A stretch of 64,000 nt of DNA. It comes from Paenibacillus_E oryzisoli_A (GTDB lineage Bacteria > Bacillota > Bacilli > Paenibacillales > NBRC-103111). Below the pieces are notes generated by a model. That model did not search any database. It was given only the letters and a program-made list of their open reading frames with translations, and was not told where the DNA came from. The position numbers were made by a program, and so were the translations under genes. Position 1 is the first letter of the stretch. The number at the start of each line of letters is the position of its first letter. Below, piece after piece: positions 52,488 to 61,062 of the stretch. The stretch spans positions 1 to 64,000 of the forward strand of contig NZ_JBCMUN010000001.1 of assembly GCF_050467285.1 (NCBI RefSeq), given 5' to 3'.

Positions 52488-54221
52488 ATGGCTGACTATT
52501 TATCACCTGGGGTCTATGTGGAAGAGTTTGACAGCGGAGCACAACCGCTTGAGGGTGCAAGCACAAGTACGGCCGGGTTTATCGGGCTTGCGCAAAGAGG
52601 GGAAATCGAGGGCGTACCGCAACTGGTTACAAGCGTAGCCGATTTCCACCGTTTATTCGGCAGCTATCTGTCCGAAAACGAGTTTGGCGAGTACCGTTTC
52701 CTTTCTTACGCTGTTGAGCATTTCTACTTGAATGGCGGCTCCCGCTGCTTCGTAATGCGCGTAGCGCCTACGGATGCCAAAGTCGCGAGCAACCAGGATG
52801 CCGGCAACAAAGAAGCGGCGATTCTGAACATTACATCGAAGAACCCAGGTACTTGGGGTAACCAAGTACGCGTTGTCGTCGTGCCTTCGAGCAAAGCGAA
52901 AACGCAAATTTACGAAGTGCTGAGCGAAAAAGAATATCGCGTCAAAAATAACGCAGGCTTTAACGTTGGCGACGTAGTCGCTTTCGAAGCAGCCGGCGAA
53001 AAGCAATACAGCAAAGTTGTTTCTTCGCAAGACAACATCATCAAACTGTCCGATGCTTTGGACGGCGACGTTGTCGACAGCGGCTTGCTGGCCAGCAAAG
53101 TGCTTACAACTTGCGAGTTCACGCTGCATGTTTTCTACGGTGACGAGGCGGAAACTTACGAGAAAGTGTCTTTGAACATTTCGGCAGCGAACCATGTTGA
53201 GAAAATCATTGCCCGTTCCAACATCATTCAAGTGAAAGATTTGACGGAAGGCAAAGATCTTGGCGCAATTGCTCCTTTCGAGGTGCTCTCCGGCGAAGAC
53301 GAGTCTGTCGGCAAATTCCAAATCGCGCTTTCCGGCGGCAGCAACGGTTCCATTGCGAACGTAACACCTGATATTTTCATGGGTGTAGACCGCGGTCCTG
53401 GCAAACGTACAGGCATTCAATCCTTTATCGACAACGATGTTGTTTCCATCATGGCGATTCCGGGTGTAACGGAGCCTACGGTACAATTGTCGCTCGTAGC
53501 GCACTGCGAGAACTTGGGCAGCCGCTTTGCGGTACTCGATATTCCGCGTGAGAAAACGAAAGTTGCCGATGTGATGACGCACCGCAACATTTTCGACAGC
53601 TCTTATGCAGCGATGTACAACCCTTGGCTACAAGTGTTCGATCCGCTGGATAAACGCAATATTTACATCCCACCGTCCGGTTCTGTCATCGGGATTTACT
53701 CCCGTTCCGACCAGTCTCGCGGTGTACAAAAAGCGCCTGCCAACGAAGTCGTACGCGGCGCGGTTGGTTTGGATTGCCAGTACAATAAAGGCGAGCAAGA
53801 TATTCTGAACCCGCAAGGCGTGAACTTGATCCGTCATTTTGCCGGTCAAGGCATTCGCGTATGGGGCGCTCGCACAACCTCTTCCAACGGACTGTGGAAA
53901 TATGTGAACGTAAGACGTTTGTTCATCTTCATTGAAGAGTCGATCAAAAACGGCACGAACTGGGTCGTATTTGAACCGAACGACGAGCAGCTGTGGGCAC
54001 GTGTTCAGCGGACGATTGACGCGTTCTTGACGCGTGTATGGAGAGACGGCGCACTGATGGGCGGAAGTCCTTCCGAGGCGTTCTACATCAATATCGGCCG
54101 CAGCACAATGACGCAAGATGACATTGACAACGGCCGCCTCATCTGTGTGATCGGGGTCGCTCCGGTGAAACCTGCCGAGTTCGTGATCTTCCGTATTACA
54201 CAGAAAACAAGAGAAGAATAG
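52488..54221 (+). CDS. Contractile tail sheath protein
   Basis: A 577-residue sheath subunit. ADYLSPGVYVEEFDSGAQPLEG opens it as in phage and eCIS sheaths; FINDGGTR-like VEHFYLNGGSRCFVMRV (about residues 75-92) and the C-terminal half with GVWGARTT-like RVWGARTTSSNGLWKYVNVR and FVEFEPND-like WVVFEPNDEQLW (about 450-515) are the conserved core. Contraction of a helix of these subunits drives the tube. Only one sheath gene is seen here, whereas Afp has three. GGGGAAC lies just before ATG 52488. Confidence 0.95.
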   Translation: MADYLSPGVYVEEFDSGAQPLEGASTSTAGFIGLAQRGEIEGVPQLVTSVADFHRLFGSYLSENEFGEYRFLSYAVEHFYLNGGSRCFVMRVAPTDAKVASNQDAGNKEAAILNITSKNPGTWGNQVRVVVVPSSKAKTQIYEVLSEKEYRVKNNAGFNVGDVVAFEAAGEKQYSKVVSSQDNIIKLSDALDGDVVDSGLLASKVLTTCEFTLHVFYGDEAETYEKVSLNISAANHVEKIIARSNIIQVKDLTEGKDLGAIAPFEVLSGEDESVGKFQIALSGGSNGSIANVTPDIFMGVDRGPGKRTGIQSFIDNDVVSIMAIPGVTEPTVQLSLVAHCENLGSRFAVLDIPREKTKVADVMTHRNIFDSSYAAMYNPWLQVFDPLDKRNIYIPPSGSVIGIYSRSDQSRGVQKAPANEVVRGAVGLDCQYNKGEQDILNPQGVNLIRHFAGQGIRVWGARTTSSNGLWKYVNVRRLFIFIEESIKNGTNWVVFEPNDEQLWARVQRTIDAFLTRVWRDGALMGGSPSEAFYINIGRSTMTQDDIDNGRLICVIGVAPVKPAEFVIFRITQKTREE

Positions 54222-54264
54222 TCTGACGTTACGATATTTCACATAATGACGAAAGGGGTATCAT

Positions 54265-54699
54265 ATGGCTGGCGAACGTAGGGATCCATACCGCAATTTT
54301 AGATTTAGAGTGGAAGTAGAGGGTATTCAACAAGCTGGTTTCAGCGATGTGTCCGGGTTCGACGCATCCTTGGCGGTTATCGAGTATCGTGAAGGCAACG
54401 AAACGATCACGGCCCGGAAGCTTCCGGGTCTGGCTAAATACGGCAACATCTCATTGAAATGGGGGGTTACGGACTCCATGGATATGTACAACTGGTTGTC
54501 CGAGTCTATTCAAGGCAAGATCTCCCGTAAAACGGTTACGATCATCGCGATCAATGAAGAAGGCGCTGACGTAGCGACATGGCAAGTCATCGAAGCTTGG
54601 CCGACGAAATACTCCGCACCTAGCTTCAAAGGTACGGGGAACGAAGTCGCGATCGAGAGCTTGGAGCTTGCTCACGAAGGCATGACGCGCACGAAGTAA
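54265..54699 (+). CDS. Major tail tube protein (gp19-like)
   Basis: A 144-residue tube protein: YRNFRFRVEVEGIQQAGFSDVSG, LPGLAKYGNISLKWGVTDS and the closing SLELAHEGMTRTK fit the T4 gp19/Afp1 family, whose hexameric rings stack into the inner tube. GAAAGGGG precedes the ATG. It lies 43 bases after the sheath gene and is followed by a strong hairpin that should lower transcription of the next genes. Confidence 0.94.
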   Translation: MAGERRDPYRNFRFRVEVEGIQQAGFSDVSGFDASLAVIEYREGNETITARKLPGLAKYGNISLKWGVTDSMDMYNWLSESIQGKISRKTVTIIAINEEGADVATWQVIEAWPTKYSAPSFKGTGNEVAIESLELAHEGMTRTK

Positions 54700-54708
54700 G
54701 ACGAGGTT

Positions 54709-54758
54709 AGAGTAGGTGCCGGGGCGGCAAGCTCCGGTACCTGACTCTTCTTTTTAAT
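54709..54758 (+). terminator. Partial terminator (attenuator) after the tube gene
   Basis: AGAGTAGGTGCCGGGG pairs with CTCCGGTACCTGACTCT with one bulge, then TCTTTTT. It lies inside the operon, 10 bases after the tube stop and 27 bases before the next start, so read-through is needed for everything downstream. Confidence 0.8.
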
Positions 54759-54784
54759 TTAAACCTTAAGGGGGTACCGACATC

Positions 54785-55156
54785 ATGGCTTTCAAGACAG
54801 AATACGAGTTTGAACTTCCTAGAGGCTACGTAGACGACAATGGCACGCTGCACAAACGCGGCGTTATGCGGTTGGCGACGGCGGCCGACGAAATTTTGCC
54901 GATGCGCGACCAGCGGGTACAGCAAAATCCAGGGTACTTGACGATCATTTTGCTGACGCGGGTTATTACGAGCCTGGGCGATTTACGTGCGATCGATACG
55001 CGCGTGATCGAGAAGCTTTTCACGGCGGACCTCGCGTTCCTGCAAAATTTTTACCGGCAAATTAACGAAATGGAAGTGCCTCGGGTTCACACATCCTGCC
55101 CGAAATGCGAACATGAGTTTAGCGTGGACGTGTCTTTTTTGGACGAGAGGGCGTAA
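54785..55156 (+). CDS. eCIS tail-assembly-type protein (zero-frame product)
   Basis: A 123-residue protein: EFELPRGYVDDNGTLHKRGVMR at the start, a helical middle (LPMRDQRVQQNPGYLTIILLTR) and a CPKCEHEF knuckle (about residues 107-114). It resembles the phage tail assembly proteins (Mu gp41-type) found after tube genes in contractile systems. AAGGGGG precedes ATG 54785. Near the end, T TTT TTG in codons 117-119 is a perfect site for a -1 shift into the following frame, which lacks any start codon. Confidence 0.85.
   Translation: MAFKTEYEFELPRGYVDDNGTLHKRGVMRLATAADEILPMRDQRVQQNPGYLTIILLTRVITSLGDLRAIDTRVIEKLFTADLAFLQNFYRQINEMEVPRVHTSCPKCEHEFSVDVSFLDERA
55135..55141 (+). promoter_or_regulatory. 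Slippery heptamer T-TTT-TTG for -1 frameshifting
   Basis: In the zero frame the codons read TCT TTT TTG GAC; moving back one base gives TTT TTT GGA and enters the next open frame. It fits X-XXY-YYZ exactly. No strong stem or pseudoknot is evident just after it. Confidence 0.7.
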
Positions 55157-55350
55157 CGGGCTATCCTGTAGAGAAAATCTATGAGGAAGTAGGCTTTATC
55201 GCGTACTATTTCCATTGGCCGCACGATGAGATCATGGCGATGGAACACCGTGAACGCCGTAAATGGTGTGAGGAAATTTCCCGCATCAACCGCAATCTGA
55301 ACGAAGAAGGCAAGAAACCGTCCGACAACCCGTTCGATGTGTTTCGGTAA
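55135..55350 (+). CDS. DUF6760-like C-terminal extension, reached by -1 frameshift
   Basis: The frame encodes GYPVEKIYEEVGFIAYYFHW, then WPHDEIMAMEHRERRKW and EEISRINRNLNEEGKK, the pattern of small DUF6760-type proteins found after tube genes in eCIS loci. It is open from just after a stop at 55120-55122, and no ATG, GTG, TTG, CTG or ATT lies in it before the conserved part. The zero-frame gene ends inside it. A shift at 55135-55141 would give a fusion of about 188 residues, like the gpG-gpGT chaperones of phage lambda. A non-standard start (for example ACG) is the alternative. Confidence 0.75.
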   Translation, partial: FFGREGVTGYPVEKIYEEVGFIAYYFHWPHDEIMAMEHRERRKWCEEISRINRNLNEEGKKPSDNPFDVFR

Positions 55351-55365
55351 GAGGGGAATGAAGAG

Positions 55366-55815
55366 ATGAGCACGCATCCTTCCAAGCTGCGCAATATCAG
55401 CGGTGCTTTTCGTTTTAAAGTCGAACTTGACGGTCTGGAAGCCGGAGGGTTTTCGGAGGTCACCGGCATGAAGTCGGAGATTGAAGTGAAACCATTGTGG
55501 GAAGGCGGCGTGAACACGCACCCGCATTATATGGTGCAGCACGCGAAGAACCCCAACATTGTGCTCAAGCGGGGGATTGCGAGTTCGAGCGATCTCTGGG
55601 ATTGGTACAATAGTGCGGCGCAGGGGAAAATCAAACGGAAAAACGGTTCAATTATTTTGAACAATGCCCTGGGCGATGAAGTGTGCCGTTGGGAATTCAC
55701 GAGCGCATTTCCGGTGAAGTGGAACGGTCCGGATCTGAATGCCACCAGCGTGAATGTGGCGGTGGAGTCGATTGAGCTTGTTCATGAGGGCTTAAAGACG
55801 ATTTTTAAAAAATAG
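55366..55815 (+). CDS. Second tail tube protein (gp19-like)
   Basis: A 149-residue gp19-family protein: GAFRFKVELDGLEAGGFSEVTG, NIVLKRGIASSSDLWDWYN and VAVESIELVHEGLKTIFKK. eCIS carry two or three tube paralogues; this type (Afp5-like) forms the ring joining hub to main tube. GAGGGGAATGAAGAG lies before ATG 55366, 15 bases after the frameshift frame ends. Confidence 0.92.
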   Translation: MSTHPSKLRNISGAFRFKVELDGLEAGGFSEVTGMKSEIEVKPLWEGGVNTHPHYMVQHAKNPNIVLKRGIASSSDLWDWYNSAAQGKIKRKNGSIILNNALGDEVCRWEFTSAFPVKWNGPDLNATSVNVAVESIELVHEGLKTIFKK

Positions 55816-55850
55816 CGGGGTTCATCCGGGATTGCTTGAGGTGATGATTG

Positions 55851-58800
55851 ATGAAAGCTCGACAATCGCATAAATCCCGAGGGAAAATCAAGAAGGCTCC
55901 CGTGCGTTTCACCGCAAGCAAGATGCTGGCTCCGATGGATCGGGTTTCCAGGTCTTCGAAGCAATTTGCAAGCGGCTTAATGGGCAAGTATGGCTGGGAT
56001 CAACGCAATTATTTGGGCATGTTTTCCCTTATTTTTAAGGGAAAAGGGTGGCTGTCCGAGAAGGAGTTCGCCAAGCTCGGCGCTTCCAGCGATCCAGCTT
56101 GGGTACTGCAGTTGGAACTGCAGCTGCAAAGTTTGCAGCATCCGGAATCGGCTCCACTGATTACCAAAGAGCGCACGATTCAACACTTGCAGCAGATGAT
56201 CCTGCAGAGCGGACATGAGCGTCCGAAACAGTCTGCATCATTGTCTGCGGCTCCTGGGGAGCAAGCGCAAGTCGTACCGGCACCGCCTCCTCCTGCGGCA
56301 GATGAGCCTAAGTCCAAAAAACGCGGGCGTCCAAGCAAGAGGGATCTGGAGGAAAGGCGCGCAAGATTTGAGCAAGAAACGCAGGCTGCGCCCAAAAATG
56401 TTCATGTCGTGAATCATCATCACGTGACGAATAAGCAGCCGGTCATTCATGTTGTTAATCATCATCATACATCGATCACGCAGCGCGCGATCGGGCAGCT
56501 CGCCGCTTCGATCGGCATGCTGAGGCATGGCGTCATCGGCAGCAAAGAGCAAGCGTCTGATCAGCGTAATAGCATTCGCAGTTTGGGTGCGGATCGACCG
56601 CTGCAAAGTCCCTTTCAAGTATGGCTCAGACAGGCTGTTCGCGAGGCAAATGGACCCGCATCTTTTCATGCGGGAGAGCGAGAGGTTCAGCGCAAGAAGG
56701 TCATCAATCAGGTGAACGTTGCACAGCACGTGGAGGCCGTTCGCCGTGCATCGCAGTGGATGGCGGAGTTTCAAAACGGAAGCATAAGTACGAATGAGCA
56801 GCAAAGTGTGTCAGGGGCGCTTGGCGCGAAGTTTTCCCGGCAAGGGCAGCCTACACTTCTACATGCTGCTAAGCAATTGCTGCAGCAAGTTACGAAACCG
56901 CAGCTGCAACAAGGCGCTGTGAGCCTGTATACAACAAGCTCGCCTGAGATGGATATGTCGGTATGGCGTCAGCCTGCCGAAGTGAATGCATCCCAGGGGA
57001 ATTGGAAGTTAGGGGAAGGCCCTTTCTCCAATAGTGAAGTACCGAGTGCGGTTCAATTTATCCAAAGTTTGCTGATGAAGCATACGGAGGGCCAGACCCC
57101 AAGCATTCAACAGCCTTCGTCTGAAAGAGAAACACATGCAAGTTCGGCACAAACGCAAACCGCAAGCAGTCCGTCTGCTTCGATTGCACAAGGATATTTG
57201 GCAACCGGCGAGCAGCTTCTGCCGATCAATGCCATAAGTTTAACCTCGCGTGTGCCAAGGTTTATGCAAGCTGCTTCTTCGGTGATGACCCATCGGCAGC
57301 TAGTAACCGGCAGCACAGTGCCCCAAGGGGAACGTGGGATTCAAAGTCCGTTGGAACCTGAGGCGGTTCAAGCGGATGCAGTGTGGGTTCGTCCGGCGAG
57401 TCAAGCGGGTGAGCAAACCGCAGAGCAACAAACAAGTCATCATCAAGCCAACCTACAAGCGAGCCAAGATGCCGGTTTACCAGTTTCACGTTCGCTGATA
57501 GAACGTGAAGATCAGGCAAGCAAGACCGAACAGCTCGAACAACGACCTGTAAAAAGAAAGCGTGGTCGGCCTCGGAAGCATCCGATCGTTGAACCCGTTC
57601 ATCAAGAACGTAGGGGAACGGCTGCAAAGGCGAATGAGCCTGCACCGATTGCCGAACAATTAAGCGAGGGCACTGGCAGCAGGATGTCTCCTTCTGTAGA
57701 AGAAGAGAGATCGCCCATTGTAAGAAGAGCCGCAGCACAAGTAAAGCGTGAAGATTTGCTGGCGACGTATCCAAGCCGTATTTTTAGAAAAATGACGGAG
57801 TATCACCCAGGTGATTCCCTGTCCTCGGCGCGGAAAATCCACAGCAATGAGAACGCGATGCAGCAGCTCGTTACCTGGCAACGACAATCCTCTTCTAACG
57901 ATTCGTCGATTAGAAGTATTGATAATAGCAACAGCACTCAACAAGCTGGACCAGCGTTATATGGAACGAGAGAAACAGTTGAAATGAAAGAAACGCTGCG
58001 AGGCGATCTTGCCTCCAGCGTATTGGCCAAAGCGAGCAAGCGTCTAGGCGATTCCGCTATGGCATCGTCGGTATCCGCAGGGAGGCAATCGGCTGAGCAA
58101 GACGGCATTGCGCCGGATGCTGCGACCAATCGTCTGCGGGCAAGTGAGCTCGCTGTGGAAGTTGCAGCGAAGAACAGGCAGATGGCCGGTGAGCGGACTC
58201 TGGTGAGCGGCATACAGCCTGTGTCAGGGCGTGGAGCGAGAAGTGGCTCGCTTCTGTTCCGAAAGCAAGGTCAGCCGTCTTCCCCACAGCCGGGTATGAT
58301 GGACAATGTACAGCGTCAGCTTCGGCAGGCGGATATGGCAGCGCCGGTTGAGCAGCAAGCTGGCATGCCGGTATCGCCTTTGGCTGCGAAACGGCTGGAG
58401 GCAGCTGCACAGCTCCACACGGCAGGGCTTCAGGCCGGAGAGCTGGCGGCGCGAGTCATGCAGCGCAGTGAGCGCTTGGCGCCGCAACCGCGGAAGGCAT
58501 TGGCTGAGAGGCCAACGGTTTCGGCAGGACGAGGGACGGTTGTACAAGCTCACCGCGTTGCGGCTGGGCAGATCCATGAAAGGCAAGCGGAGGCGGTTGG
58601 GGAAACGCGTTCCAATCCGGAGCCTGCGAAGAATGGTCCGGCTCCAGAGGCGGCAAGTCATGCAAGCTTTACAGAAGTACGCGAAGCATCGATGGTGCCT
58701 ATTTCCTCCGCTTCGCACCGTCAATCGCTTGAGCTTGTGCGCAGAAACGGCGAGTTAACGAACGTAGAGCGCGTACGTATGCAGCGGACAGCTATTCATC

Positions 58801-60539
58801 GCAGAATTGAAGCGAGTCGGGCAGGACTGCCGGATGTTGCAGCCAAGCAAGATCCGGGCATCCCCACAAGGCGGGACTCCATCACACATCCGGAACTGCG
58901 AGACGGCCTGCTCGCCAGCAGGGAAGCAGGTCCGGAAGGAAACAGCCGGCTGCTAAGCGCGAGACCGCCGCAGCTCACGCTGCGTGCTGGGCGTGTGGAG
59001 CAAGGCGGCTTCGTGAGACGGAGCGCTGCAGCGGAAATTCAACCGCTGAAGGAGAGCGAGCAGCCGCATGTTACGGCTGAGCGCATCCATGAGCAGGATA
59101 TAGCGCCTGTCAGTATGGTGCAGGCGCGAAGAAGCGGTCCGGCAGCAGACCCTGTATCTGCGGAGTTGCTGGAGCAGATGCAGGAGGTGTTACGGTCCGT
59201 CGAGGCTGACGATCGCACGGTTACTGAGCGGTCTGAGCGCACTTCGGATACTGGAGCGGCACCTCAGGCGGAAGAAAATGTGCCGGAGGCTACGGAACGG
59301 CAAGGGAATACGGAATCTGCTTCTGTTGTGCCGGCGCGGGCTTCGGAGCTTATCGTTGACGCAGGATTGCAGCAGGATCACATCGAGCCACTCGAAGCGA
59401 TGGAACGCTCGCCTGGCCGACTACAGTTTGCCAATAGCAAGCTGGTGGAGGATGGAGAGAACCGGCCTGCAGGGGTGCAGAGACAGGTGGACGAGACTAC
59501 CGAGCACGTTGCACAGGGGACGTTAGTCCCTTCGCAGCGAGCTGAACAGATGAGTCTGCTGTACCGGATGCACGAGCAGGCGAGCGAGTCCGCACTGCGC
59601 AGCAGTGTAAGGGGCTTGAGCTCGCTAAGCGAAGGGCTAGCGGTGCGGTTGCAGGGCATTGGACCTGCTGCGCAGCTTGGGGCTGAGCAAGGCTCAGCGC
59701 AGCGCAGCCAAGGCATATGGCGTGCGGCGCAAGCCGAGCACTTGCAGCGGCGTGGGCGCGCCGCCGACCGCGAGCGGGCGCCGCTGGCCGGGCCGGGGGG
59801 CTTGAGCGCGGCTGCACAGCAGCGCGCTGAGTTCGGCGCTGCGGCTGCTGCGCAGGCCGCAGGGGTACACCGCCTGCCCGCCCTCGGGCCGGGCAGGTTG
59901 ACGCAGGCGGCGGCCATCGGCCGCGCCGCCGGGAGTTTGGCTGGCGCGCCGAACGCCGCCAGCGGGGGCATGCAGCCGCTGGCACCGCAGGTGCAGCGGC
60001 AAGCGCGAGTCGGCACCGAGCGAAGCGGTGCCGCAGCATTAACCGGCGCGCTCGCGAGCAGCGCCGGGCTCACACCTCGCGGCCTAGGTCGCGCGGGGAT
60101 GGAACCATCAGCGGCTACGGAGCCGCTGATGGCAGGACCAACGGCCAGCGTGCTCGCGAGCAGCGCCGGACTGATCTCGCGCCGCCTAGGCAGCGCGGGG
60201 ATGGAACCATCAGCGGCTACAGCGCCGCTGATGGCAGGACCGACGGCCAGCGCGGTCGGAAGCAGCGCTGGACTGATCTCGCGCCGCTTAGGCAGCGCGG
60301 GGATGGAACCAACAGCGGCGGCAGCGCCGCTGGGCAGCGCATCAAACGGTGCGCTAACGAGCAGCACCTCAATGACCCCGCGCCGTCTAGGCAGCGCGGT
60401 CATCGAACCAACAGCGCCATCATCGCCGCTGATCACTACATCAACGGCCAGCGTGCCAACGAGCAGCGCCGCAATGACGCAGCGCCGACTCGCCAGCACC
60501 GGCACCGAGTCGATCACGTCCAATGCGCCGAGCCGATGA
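55851..60539 (+). CDS. Giant low-complexity protein with two AT-hook motifs in the eCIS operon
   Basis: A 1562-residue protein of unknown family. Residues 1-125 are basic then compact-looking (YGWDQRNYLGMFSLIFKGKGW, LSEKEFAKLG). RGRP cores with basic flanks occur at 158-161 and 571-574, the second (KRKRGRPRKHP) a textbook AT-hook. HVVNHHH occurs twice (185-191, 200-206). Most of the rest is Gln, Ala, Ser, Glu and Arg rich and probably disordered; the end is five 34-residue repeats. It lies between tube and hub genes, so it may be a cargo, tube filler or hub-linked tether; DNA binding is inferred from the hooks. ATG 55851 has GAGGTG before it. The GC-richer 3' half is unlike its neighbours. 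Confidence 0.8.
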   Translation: MKARQSHKSRGKIKKAPVRFTASKMLAPMDRVSRSSKQFASGLMGKYGWDQRNYLGMFSLIFKGKGWLSEKEFAKLGASSDPAWVLQLELQLQSLQHPESAPLITKERTIQHLQQMILQSGHERPKQSASLSAAPGEQAQVVPAPPPPAADEPKSKKRGRPSKRDLEERRARFEQETQAAPKNVHVVNHHHVTNKQPVIHVVNHHHTSITQRAIGQLAASIGMLRHGVIGSKEQASDQRNSIRSLGADRPLQSPFQVWLRQAVREANGPASFHAGEREVQRKKVINQVNVAQHVEAVRRASQWMAEFQNGSISTNEQQSVSGALGAKFSRQGQPTLLHAAKQLLQQVTKPQLQQGAVSLYTTSSPEMDMSVWRQPAEVNASQGNWKLGEGPFSNSEVPSAVQFIQSLLMKHTEGQTPSIQQPSSERETHASSAQTQTASSPSASIAQGYLATGEQLLPINAISLTSRVPRFMQAASSVMTHRQLVTGSTVPQGERGIQSPLEPEAVQADAVWVRPASQAGEQTAEQQTSHHQANLQASQDAGLPVSRSLIEREDQASKTEQLEQRPVKRKRGRPRKHPIVEPVHQERRGTAAKANEPAPIAEQLSEGTGSRMSPSVEEERSPIVRRAAAQVKREDLLATYPSRIFRKMTEYHPGDSLSSARKIHSNENAMQQLVTWQRQSSSNDSSIRSIDNSNSTQQAGPALYGTRETVEMKETLRGDLASSVLAKASKRLGDSAMASSVSAGRQSAEQDGIAPDAATNRLRASELAVEVAAKNRQMAGERTLVSGIQPVSGRGARSGSLLFRKQGQPSSPQPGMMDNVQRQLRQADMAAPVEQQAGMPVSPLAAKRLEAAAQLHTAGLQAGELAARVMQRSERLAPQPRKALAERPTVSAGRGTVVQAHRVAAGQIHERQAEAVGETRSNPEPAKNGPAPEAASHASFTEVREASMVPISSASHRQSLELVRRNGELTNVERVRMQRTAIHRRIEASRAGLPDVAAKQDPGIPTRRDSITHPELRDGLLASREAGPEGNSRLLSARPPQLTLRAGRVEQGGFVRRSAAAEIQPLKESEQPHVTAERIHEQDIAPVSMVQARRSGPAADPVSAELLEQMQEVLRSVEADDRTVTERSERTSDTGAAPQAEENVPEATERQGNTESASVVPARASELIVDAGLQQDHIEPLEAMERSPGRLQFANSKLVEDGENRPAGVQRQVDETTEHVAQGTLVPSQRAEQMSLLYRMHEQASESALRSSVRGLSSLSEGLAVRLQGIGPAAQLGAEQGSAQRSQGIWRAAQAEHLQRRGRAADRERAPLAGPGGLSAAAQQRAEFGAAAAAQAAGVHRLPALGPGRLTQAAAIGRAAGSLAGAPNAASGGMQPLAPQVQRQARVGTERSGAAALTGALASSAGLTPRGLGRAGMEPSAATEPLMAGPTASVLASSAGLISRRLGSAGMEPSAATAPLMAGPTASAVGSSAGLISRRLGSAGMEPTAAAAPLGSASNGALTSSTSMTPRRLGSAVIEPTAPSSPLITTSTASVPTSSAAMTQRRLASTGTESITSNAPSR
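60051..60535 (+). repeat. Five 102-base tandem repeats at the end of the giant gene
   Basis: Units start at 60051, 60153, 60255, 60354 and 60456, coding 33-34 residues with recurring SSAGL, RRLGSAGMEP and PLMAG. Copies two and three are closest. Lengths are in frame; the last unit ends at the stop codon. Confidence 0.85.
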
Positions 60540-61054
60540 TCACGGCACAAAGTACACCGCTGCCGAGCAGCGCTGCCGCATCACAGAGCATGACCGCGTC
60601 CGGGGCTGCCACCGCGTCACCGATGCTGACTCCTGCGCCTGCGGACATGCAGCTTCAGACGCAGCGCACGGCGATCATGCCGACGTCAGCGAGCGCACCC
60701 ATGCACACGGTGCCAGTCGAGCAAATTCAGCTCTCCCCGAACGTTGGGATGGGACAGCCGCCAAGCACTGCTGAGCTGCCGGCATCGCTGGCAGCGATTC
60801 TGGAGCATAAGCAATCGCCAATCAGTTCACTGGCGGAGGCGCCGCTCGATTTGGACTGGCTGAGCCCGAGGCGTGCGGAGCCCGAGAGCCCGTTAGAGCC
60901 GCAGGCCCCGCAAGCGCCGCCGGAGTTGACGGAGCAGCAGGTGCAGGAGCTGATCAAGCAGCTGCCGCCGATCGATATTTCCAAGATTGCCGAGCGGGTT
61001 TTCCGCGAAATCGAGAAAAAGATGCGGTTCGAACGGCAGCGCCGGGGCTATTGA
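60536..61054 (+). CDS. Partner of the giant eCIS protein with conserved-looking basic C-terminus
   Basis: A 172-residue protein, low-complexity (Pro, Ala, Ser, Gln) for its first 120 residues, then a helical end: TEQQVQELIKQLPPIDISKI, followed by AERVFREIEKKMRFERQRRGY. Such an Arg/Glu-rich end looks like a binding helix. The ATG overlaps the previous stop (ATGA, 60536-60539) and has no ribosome binding site, so translation must be coupled, or the two frames are one gene split by a -1 change. It closes the unusual part of the operon; a hairpin repeat follows. Confidence 0.75.
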   Translation: MITAQSTPLPSSAAASQSMTASGAATASPMLTPAPADMQLQTQRTAIMPTSASAPMHTVPVEQIQLSPNVGMGQPPSTAELPASLAAILEHKQSPISSLAEAPLDLDWLSPRRAEPESPLEPQAPQAPPELTEQQVQELIKQLPPIDISKIAERVFREIEKKMRFERQRRGY

Positions 61055-61062
61055 CTGAAATG

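Noticed and set aside
59378..60550. A 390-codon minus-strand frame over the end of the giant eCIS gene
   Set aside because: It arises from the GC-rich repeats of the plus-strand gene, and its composition (Ala, Pro, Ser, Arg) is what the complement of those repeats gives.
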